A stretch of 41,896 bases of DNA from Paenisporosarcina sp. TG20 (GTDB lineage: Bacteria; Bacillota; Bacilli; Bacillales_A; Planococcaceae): positions 1-41,896 of the forward strand of contig NZ_ALJG01000351.1 of the NCBI RefSeq assembly GCF_000286315.1, in the 5' to 3' direction. The stretch's first letter is position 1. Each line of letters starts with the position of its first letter. The position numbers and the translations under genes are program-made. Below, piece by piece: positions 36,431 through 41,896 of this stretch. The notes under the pieces were generated by a model. That model was not told where the DNA came from, did no database searches, and was given only the letters and a program-made list of their open reading frames with translations.

Positions 36431-37045
36431 TTGAAAAAACTATTATTGACAGGATTTGAACCTTTTTTATCATATACGGTGAATCCAACGATGAAAATTG
36501 TTGAAGAGTTAGATGGAGAGACGATTGGGGACTATACAATTCAAAGTAAAATCATGACTGTAGATTTTGCATCTTCAGGAAAACAATTATTAGATCATAT
36601 TAAGGAAACAGAACCAGACGCGGTTATTTCGCTTGGCTTGGCTGGAGGACGTTACAAGATTACCCCTGAACGGATTGCGATTAATTGTAAAGATGGGGAA
36701 CCTGATAACAATGGGTACAGTCCTGTTGATGAAGCTATCCAAGAAGATGGACCACCTGCTTATATGTCTACTTTGCCTATTCGAAAAATGGTGAATTCAT
36801 TAATTGAAAAAGGATATCCAGCCGAGATTTCAAATACAGCTGGTACTTACTTATGCAACAACGTGATGTATGAAGGGCTACATTATGCTGCACAAAATAA
36901 GTCATCTATGAAAAGTGGTTTCATTCATATTCCAGCTTCCCATGAGTTGGCCTTGCAACATGGTAAAATTCCAAGCATATCACATGAAGATTTGTTAAAT
37001 AGTGTACGAATTTGTATTGAAGTTCTTTCAGAGAGTGATAAATAA
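36431..37045 (+). CDS. pcp: Pyroglutamyl-peptidase I
   Basis: A 204-residue cytosolic cysteine peptidase (C15) that removes N-terminal pyroglutamate. The triad is visible: E80 in KITPERIAIN, C142 in TAGTYLCNNVMY and H166 in SGFIHIPASH. VLLTGFEPF-type start LLLTGFEPF and the substrate-pocket residues of the family are kept. The TTG start follows AAGGAGGATG at 7 nt. It is the last gene of the peptide operon, 14 bp after the carboxypeptidase, so the module would handle blocked peptides. Confidence 0.94.
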   Translation: MKKLLLTGFEPFLSYTVNPTMKIVEELDGETIGDYTIQSKIMTVDFASSGKQLLDHIKETEPDAVISLGLAGGRYKITPERIAINCKDGEPDNNGYSPVDEAIQEDGPPAYMSTLPIRKMVNSLIEKGYPAEISNTAGTYLCNNVMYEGLHYAAQNKSSMKSGFIHIPASHELALQHGKIPSISHEDLLNSVRICIEVLSESDK

Positions 37046-37060
37046 TTACACTTCCAAAAC

Positions 37061-37100
37061 AAAGAGCGGCCGAAAATTTCTATCTTCGGTCGCTCTTTTT
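37061..37100 (+). terminator. Terminator of the peptide operon
   Basis: AAAGAGCGGCCGAA pairs with TTCGGTCGCTCTTT (one G-U), followed by a T-run. Confidence 0.9.
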
Positions 37101-37250
37101 ATAACGGATAAAGTTTTCACTTTACAATCTAGTCCCATGCACAATTGAGTCGCACGTTTTGGGTAAGAAAATGCCTTTTCTCTCATCTTCAAACACCGTA
37201 ATTGAAGTTGCTTTGGGCTTTCGTGGTGGTGCTTTAAATTTCAAAGGGTC

Positions 37251-38642
37251 TCAATCATAAATGATAATATCAGTAATTTTATATGCGCCATTTTCTACCA
37301 TTATTACAACATAATCTTTTTCGCGTTCATAAGAGGAAAAATTACCTGCTGCGTCCATGAAGTCGAATGTTTCAAAAGTACTGACTACAGCGTGGTTCGT
37401 TTCAATAAAGACATCTGTGATTTCGTTTGATGTGAAATCGAAAATCATCCCTTGTCCGGAAATCTGTGAAATATAGTCATCCATTTCGTTGTATGCAGTA
37501 CTGTCGTATAAAAGCATGTCTTCAATGTAGTAAAAATCTTCGTAATCTAGTGCCAGTTCATAGTTGTTCCTGAAGTACAGGACAAATTGGGTAAGTGTGC
37601 TTTCTTCAAAGTAAAACTTAAAATCATCATTATTTTCTTCAGAGGATTTGTAATCTTCATAGTAAGAGTCAGCTTTTGCAGAGGAGTCAGGATCGTATAC
37701 ATAATCGTCGTAAAATGAAAACACATTGACTACTTCAGTTGCAGTCATGGGAGAATTGGACCAATTTTGGACCAGTTCTAGCATCGTGTACATGGGAATG
37801 GAAAAGCCGATAGATTTATCGTCAGTTAGTAAAGCTGAGTTGATACCGATTACTTTGCCTGTTTTAGCATCTAGGAGGGGTCCACCACTACTACCAGGTG
37901 AAATTTGTGCGTCAATTTGGTAAACATTTTCGTATTGGAAGTCTGAAGTAAATGATCGGTCGAGTCCGGTTAAGTAGCCAATAGAGGCAGTGTTTTCTAA
38001 ACCTTGAGGGCTTCCAAGTGCAATAACTTCCGTTCCAATATCTGTTTCCCCTGTTTCTACAATAAGTGGGGTTTGACCTGCATAATCGTTGACCTGAATT
38101 AAAGCAATGTCATAAAGATCTGAAATCCCAATGACTTTTCCCATAGTTTGTTGACCGTTTATGTTTTTAAGTATTACTTCTTTGTAGCCAGCTACAACAT
38201 GGGCATTGGTTATGACAGTTCCTTTTTCTTCAAATAGGAAACCAGAACCTAAGCTGGTCTCAGTGAATATGGTAAACACTCGTGATTGGGACTCTTTAAT
38301 AATTTGAGTTTTTTCTTTCTCTTGTTCTTTCTCTGTTAATGGAACAGGATCTGGTTCCTTTTTTAAGGGAGTTTCTTTCGTATCTACTTTTTCTTCATTT
38401 CTTTTATTAAGAGAAACTTCGGAATCTGTTATTGTTGTTATTTCTTTTGGTTCCTGATCATTAAGAATGGTAGATATCTTAAATCCAATAGCGAAACATA
38501 CAAAAAGTGTGAGAAGTAAACCAGTAAACAAAAGTGCCTTCCGCTTACGAGACTTGGCACGTGTCTTTTTTATTTGTTTTCCGCAGTCACTACAAAATTT
38601 AGCCTCTTGTTCATTCTTCGCTCCACAATGAGAGCAATACAT
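37251..38642 (-). CDS. Zinc-ribbon, membrane-anchored trypsin-like protease
   Basis: 463 residues. An N-terminal zinc ribbon (CSHCGAK..FCSDCGK, 3-22) faces the cytosol. A TM helix lies at about 36-57, followed by a charged linker to about 120. The HtrA-like serine protease comes next, with His in ITNAHVVAG, Asp in LYDIALIQV and Ser in SPGSSGGPLL. A C-terminal domain of about 130 residues resembles the NTF2-like domains of TcaA-type proteins (ENGAYKITDIIIYD). There is no PDZ domain, unlike HtrA/DegP. The ATG at 38642 is preferred because AAGGAGGGG lies upstream; the frame is open 7 codons further. The likely role is cell-envelope quality control or signalling; its partners are unknown. Confidence 0.88.
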   Translation of the reverse strand: MYCSHCGAKNEQEAKFCSDCGKQIKKTRAKSRKRKALLFTGLLLTLFVCFAIGFKISTILNDQEPKEITTITDSEVSLNKRNEEKVDTKETPLKKEPDPVPLTEKEQEKEKTQIIKESQSRVFTIFTETSLGSGFLFEEKGTVITNAHVVAGYKEVILKNINGQQTMGKVIGISDLYDIALIQVNDYAGQTPLIVETGETDIGTEVIALGSPQGLENTASIGYLTGLDRSFTSDFQYENVYQIDAQISPGSSGGPLLDAKTGKVIGINSALLTDDKSIGFSIPMYTMLELVQNWSNSPMTATEVVNVFSFYDDYVYDPDSSAKADSYYEDYKSSEENNDDFKFYFEESTLTQFVLYFRNNYELALDYEDFYYIEDMLLYDSTAYNEMDDYISQISGQGMIFDFTSNEITDVFIETNHAVVSTFETFDFMDAAGNFSSYEREKDYVVIMVENGAYKITDIIIYD

Positions 38643-38672
38643 ATAACCCCTCCTTGCTTCCAATTTATGTTT

Positions 38673-38700
38673 ATTTTATCACACTATTTACATGGGACAA
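38673..38700 (-). promoter_or_regulatory. Promoter of the protease gene
   Basis: On the minus strand TTGTCC (38700-38695), 16 bp, TAAAAT (38678-38673), about 30 bp before the start codon. Confidence 0.45.
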
Positions 38701-38757
38701 AAGAAATACTATCTCTCAAGTTTTTTTTTGATATATTTTTTAACTATTCTGTTTAAA

Positions 38758-38766
38758 TGATATAAT
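38758..38766 (+). promoter_or_regulatory. Extended -10 promoter of the nitrilase gene
   Basis: TGATATAAT fits TGnTATAAT. The -35 is weak (TTTTAA at 17 bp). A leader of about 80 nt follows. Confidence 0.5.
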
Positions 38767-38853
38767 AAGATTGTATGGAAATAAAGTGGTATTGAAATAA
38801 GTATTAATACATAGGTTATTTCATAATGACGGCTATCGAAAGGGATGAAGTGT

Positions 38854-39810
38854 ATGGGACAAGTGAATGAGGATTTTAAAGTTGCAGTGGTGCAAGCCGG
38901 CTCTGAAATTATGGATAAAGTTAGAGGAGTTAAGAAAACAATTAAACTATTGGAAGAGGCTGGAGAGAATAATGCAAAGATAATTGTTTTTCCAGAAGCT
39001 TTTATTCCTGCATATCCAAGGGGAATGTCCTTTGGAGCAGTTGTAGGTAGTCGTTCAAATGAAGGTAGGAAAGATTTCTTAAATTACTGGAAAAATTCAA
39101 TTACGATTCCAGGTGCGGAGACTGATCAGATAGGAAAAGTAGTAAAAAAAATTGGTGCTTACGTAGTCATAGGAGTTATTGAGAAAGATAATGAAAATAG
39201 TAATGGAACACTATATTGTACTGCTTTGTTCTTTGGCCCAGACGGAGATATTTTAGGGAAGCATAGAAAGTTGAAACCAACTGGATCGGAGAGATTGATT
39301 TGGGGCGAAGGAGATGGGAGTACATTGCCAGTCTTTGATACCCCTTACGGCAAAATTGGTTCTTTAATTTGTTGGGAAAATTATATGCCATTAGCGAGAG
39401 CGGCAATGTATTCTAAAGGAGTTCAAATTTATATAGCTCCTACTGCGGATCATCGGGATACATGGCTTGCTTCAATGCGTCACATTGCTAATGAAGGAAG
39501 ATGCTTTGTATTATCTTGCAATCAATATTCAACGAAAGATATGTATCCAACTGAAATTACTTCTCGAGAAGAATTTGCTCATTTGCCACATGAAATGTCA
39601 CGAGGTGGTAGTTGTATCGTAAATCCTCTAGGTGAATTCTTAGTAGAACCGGTCTTTGGAGAAGAAAAAATACTGTATGCAGACTTAAATCTTGATAAAA
39701 TTGCCGAAAGTCAATTTGATTTTGATGGAATGGGACACTATTCCAGACCAGATGTATTTCAACTTATAGTTAATGAAAAAAAACAAGAAAATGTTATTTG
39801 GAATAAATAA
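38854..39810 (+). CDS. Nitrilase
   Basis: 318 residues of the carbon-nitrogen hydrolase superfamily, nitrilase branch, converting a nitrile to acid and ammonia. Glu-Lys-Cys are E48 (VFPEAFIPAYP), K139 (HRKLKPTGSERLIWGEGDGS) and C173 (SLICWENYMPLARAA). The C-W-E-N-Y stretch and GEGDGS are typical of true nitrilases rather than amidases or omega-amidases. The ATG at 38854 has AAAGGGATG at a good distance; an ATG three codons earlier does not. It is monocistronic between a divergent protease gene and IS DNA. The natural nitrile is unknown. Confidence 0.92.
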   Translation: MGQVNEDFKVAVVQAGSEIMDKVRGVKKTIKLLEEAGENNAKIIVFPEAFIPAYPRGMSFGAVVGSRSNEGRKDFLNYWKNSITIPGAETDQIGKVVKKIGAYVVIGVIEKDNENSNGTLYCTALFFGPDGDILGKHRKLKPTGSERLIWGEGDGSTLPVFDTPYGKIGSLICWENYMPLARAAMYSKGVQIYIAPTADHRDTWLASMRHIANEGRCFVLSCNQYSTKDMYPTEITSREEFAHLPHEMSRGGSCIVNPLGEFLVEPVFGEEKILYADLNLDKIAESQFDFDGMGHYSRPDVFQLIVNEKKQENVIWNK

Positions 39811-39866
39811 TTGATTTAAAAAACAATACAGGTTCAATACTTAATAGCCTTAGTGCCACTGAAATG

Positions 39867-39910
39867 AGAAGTTAATTACACTATTTATAGTGGTGATTAG
39901 CTTCTTTTAT
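39867..39910 (+). terminator. Terminator of the nitrilase gene
   Basis: AGAAGTTAATTACACTA pairs with TAGTGGTGATTAGCTTCT with G-U pairs and one bulge, followed by TTTATTAC. Confidence 0.65.
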
Positions 39911-40111
39911 TACTAAAAAACAAGATGGTCTCCATGATTTAGAGAATAATTAAACAAGTTTTTAATTAGAAGAAATATGGCGAAAGGGAATAATTAATAT
40001 AAGCGAGTCAATTTCGGTGTTTGTCAAGATAGTTGTCGCATAAAGATCTTTTCATTGATTAAACATTTGTTCAATTTAGCTTCATTCTAACTACCGCGCT
40101 TTGCTTGCTCT
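39911..40111. other. Gap between nitrilase terminator and palindrome
   Basis: No open frame of note. A GTTTGTCAAGATAGTTGTCG stretch (about 40018-40037) looks like the kind of sequence found at ends of IS21-like elements, but no partner end or gene was found. Confidence 0.3.
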
Positions 40112-40158
40112 CCTGTGGATAACAAATCAGAGTTTCACTCTAATTTATTATCCACAGG
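40112..40158. repeat. 47-nt near-perfect palindrome with two DnaA boxes
   Basis: Arms CCTGTGGATAA and TTATCCACAGG, inner pairs AAAT/ATTT and AGAGT/ACTCT, loop TTC, two C-A mismatches. Each arm contains the DnaA consensus TTATCCACA, facing each other (40114-40122 and 40148-40156). No T-run follows, so it is not a terminator. Confidence 0.75.
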
Positions 40159-40215
40159 GCAAAGGGGTAAATACCTTTAGAGAATACGAGTAGCAGTTCA
40201 TAGATGTCTACAAAC

Positions 40216-41292
40216 CTATTTGGAAGTCTTATCTGCTCGTAACTTTTCTTTCATCGGATTTAATGCAACTGACTCGTGTGGATCCCAGTTTCTCGTTGAA
40301 CGTGACCATCGCTCTGGATGCTTTTGTTTCGCAAGTTCATATACTTCTTTTCGCTTTTTGAGTACTTCAATGTGGACACCTGTATGACGCTGTTCTGGTG
40401 TCACAAAATTGATTCCGCTATGCTGATGCTCAAAGGTGTGCCAATGGGCAAACCTTGCGGTCCATTCTCGTGCATCTTCAATTGTTTTGAATCCAGTGTA
40501 CGGGAACTCAGGTCGATATTTAAGTGTCCGAAAGATGGATTCAGAATACGGATTATCATTACTCACACGCGGTCTTGAATAGGAACTTTGGATGCCTAGT
40601 GTTTCAAGTAATACCTGAAACGTCCCTGCTTTCATCGGACTGCCATTATCAGAGTGTAAGACCAGAGGTGCCCCGTGAATTTTTTCATTTAGAATGGCAT
40701 TTCTTATTAATTTTTCGGCGTGAGCAGCGTCTTCTGTTTCCCATACTTCCCACCCGACAATCTTTCTACTAAATAAATCGATGATTAAATAAAGCTTATA
40801 ATAGAACCCTTTAACAGGTCCTTTTAACCAAGTAATATCCCAGGTCCATACTTGATTGGGGGCCTTCGCTAAATAACTTTCGGGTAATTTCATTTCTGGT
40901 CTTTTACTTTGACCACGATGCTGCTGCATTTTTTCTTCCCGTAAGACGCGATACATTGTTGATTCAGATACGATATAAATCGATTGGTCCGCAAGTTTCG
41001 GTACGATTTGTGAAGGTGGTAAATCCACAAATTCTTCTTTTTTGACGACATCTAATATTTCTAGTCTTTCTTCTTTTGTTATCTTGTTCTTAGGTTCAGG
41101 ACGTAGCGCGTGGGGTCGTTGATCATTCTTGATTCCACCATCTGAAACCCAACGTTCATACGTGCGAACATTGATGTTCAGTTCTGCACACGCACGAGCT
41201 AAGCGCGCACCGTTGCGATTAGCTTCCTGAATTAGTTCTACCGCGAGTTTGCGATCTGACGGGCTAATCATTCGTCCTCTTGATCCCCCCAA
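40216..41292 (-). CDS. IS3-family transposase OrfB (integrase domain)
   Basis: The 358-codon frame contains an HTH_21-like region and the rve integrase core. The DDE residues are in VWTWDITWL, LHSDNGSPM and NDNPYSESIFRTLKY. It overlaps OrfA by 25 bp in the -1 frame and is probably made mainly as an OrfAB fusion by frameshifting. The TTG at 41292 or the ATG at 41271 could give a free OrfB. It is uninterrupted, so the element could be active. Confidence 0.92.
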   Translation of the reverse strand: MGGSRGRMISPSDRKLAVELIQEANRNGARLARACAELNINVRTYERWVSDGGIKNDQRPHALRPEPKNKITKEERLEILDVVKKEEFVDLPPSQIVPKLADQSIYIVSESTMYRVLREEKMQQHRGQSKRPEMKLPESYLAKAPNQVWTWDITWLKGPVKGFYYKLYLIIDLFSRKIVGWEVWETEDAAHAEKLIRNAILNEKIHGAPLVLHSDNGSPMKAGTFQVLLETLGIQSSYSRPRVSNDNPYSESIFRTLKYRPEFPYTGFKTIEDAREWTARFAHWHTFEHQHSGINFVTPEQRHTGVHIEVLKKRKEVYELAKQKHPERWSRSTRNWDPHESVALNPMKEKLRADKTSK

Positions 41293-41780
41293 ATCGCTCG
41301 GGCCTTTTTTCTTAGCAATAATAATGCCGCTGCTTCTGCCAACGCCTTTTCTTTTTTACGCAGATCTTTTTCAATCTCAGATGTACGTCGTTTTTCTTCT
41401 TTCAGTTCCTGAGAAAGCCGCTTGGTCTGATTGATTTCACCAGTATTTGCGTCTAAACAAAGTGAACGCCATGCATCAATTTGCTCTTTATATAACCCTT
41501 TTTTGCGACAGTATTCTGCTAGCTCTGTTTGATTCATGGAGTAGGTTTCCAAAACAACTAGAAACTTATCTTCACTACTCCAGCGTTCAGAAGTTTGTCC
41601 ATTACCCGGTGTTGAATGTCCATTAATACGTGCGTTGTTTCTCCATTTATAAAGTGACTGTTCTGAAATTCCAAGTTCTTTACTAATACTCTTAATCGAT
41701 TCGTTAAGAGGGGGCATCATTCTTTTTAGGACAGCGTCCTTCAAATCCTTCGTATATCGTTTCACAATTTGTGTATTCAT
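41268..41780 (-). CDS. IS3-family OrfA (DNA-binding, HTH)
   Basis: 170 residues. A helix-turn-helix (SIKSISKELGISEQSLYKWR, about 23-42), a second helical part and a leucine/lysine-rich coiled coil near the C-terminus (LSQELKEEKRRTSEIEKDLR) that likely mediates dimerisation. I use the ATG at 41780, with GGAGGTCG upstream. The frame is open 12 codons further. The stop lies 25 bp inside OrfB. Confidence 0.9.
   Translation of the reverse strand: MNTQIVKRYTKDLKDAVLKRMMPPLNESIKSISKELGISEQSLYKWRNNARINGHSTPGNGQTSERWSSEDKFLVVLETYSMNQTELAEYCRKKGLYKEQIDAWRSLCLDANTGEINQTKRLSQELKEEKRRTSEIEKDLRKKEKALAEAAALLLLRKKARAIWGDQEDE
41304..41310 (-). promoter_or_regulatory. Programmed -1 frameshift site A_AAA_AAG
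   Basis: On the minus strand AGA AAA AAG in the OrfA frame gives the canonical slippery heptamer A AAA AAG. Slipping back one base continues as GPSDLGGSRGRMIS.. into OrfB with no stop. Confidence 0.8.
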
Positions 41781-41896
41781 GTCGCACGACCTCCATCTAT
41801 TTATTAAGTATAACAAGGAGAGTTCTATACGACACCTATCCTAACAGAGGGGGATTTCATAATAATAAGTCTAGTAATAAAATCCGAACAAAGTTG

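Larger units (their letters stand above)
40205..41834 (-). mobile_element. IS3-family insertion sequence
   Basis: Two overlapping frames with a frameshift signal, about 1.63 kb. The probable ends are TGTCTACAAACC (40205 inward) and the complement of TGTCGTATAGAAC (ending 41834), which are imperfect and start with TG as usual. I see no clear 3-5 bp target duplication, so the exact ends are uncertain. Confidence 0.8.

Noticed and set aside
37101-37250. Possible coding sequence between the pcp terminator and the protease stop
   Set aside because: One minus-strand frame stays open but is His/Lys/Gln-rich without a start signal, and no transposase motif could be seen.

Overview
The window looks like a chromosome segment of a low-GC Gram-positive bacterium of the Bacillales, probably near Bacillus, Lysinibacillus or Sporosarcina. 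The evidence is the AT-rich sequence, strong AGGAGG-type ribosome binding sites, frequent TTG and GTG starts, hairpin plus U-run terminators, CcpA-type cre boxes and Bacillus-type IS4, IS1182 and IS3 insertion sequences. No rRNA, tRNA or CRISPR array was seen. The species assignment is inference.

Layout. 0.5-10.0 kb: an accessory stretch with an MscS channel, a secreted lamin-tail/phospholipase D-like protein, diaminopropionate ammonia-lyase (dpaL), a tiny Cys-rich CWC protein, an amidase-signature hydrolase, a phage-endolysin-like amidase and an unknown membrane-anchored protein. 10.1-14.0 kb: nested mobile DNA. An intact IS4-family element with a 10-bp target duplication sits in a GC-rich palindromic repeat. 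Next to it are an IS1182 transposase remnant and a second IS4 element whose transposase carries one in-frame stop. 14.8-19.3 kb: a three-gene signalling operon of membrane histidine kinase, NtrC-type regulator and a betaine-binding-type lipoprotein that has no permease. 19.8-25.6 kb: an aspartase/fumarase-superfamily lyase, aldehyde dehydrogenase, zinc alcohol dehydrogenase and BCCT transporter, with two cre boxes. 25.6-26.8 kb: IS debris, including two 354-bp direct repeats around an IS1182 transposase C-terminus. 27.2-37.0 kb: a peptide ABC importer operon with an IclR regulator, a 957-residue M14-type carboxypeptidase and pyroglutamyl peptidase. 37.2-41.8 kb: a zinc-ribbon trypsin-like membrane protease, a nitrilase and an IS3-family element with a -1 frameshift signal.

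The most interesting part is 14.8-25.6 kb. I read it as a sensing, uptake and degradation system for a zwitterionic onium compound (quaternary amine or sulfonium). The lipoprotein and kinase would sense it, the BCCT carrier would import it, the lyase would eliminate the onium group, and the two dehydrogenases would oxidise the product. In the lyase the positions that contact the substrate amino group in aspartase are changed (T to I, N to S, H to C), while the carboxylate-binding and catalytic residues are kept. This suggests a carboxylate substrate with a different, bulkier leaving group. The substrate itself cannot be read from sequence. The peptide operon is a coherent module for import and intracellular trimming of peptides, including pyroglutamyl-blocked ones. 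Its IclR regulator has a plausible palindromic operator just after the predicted transcription start.
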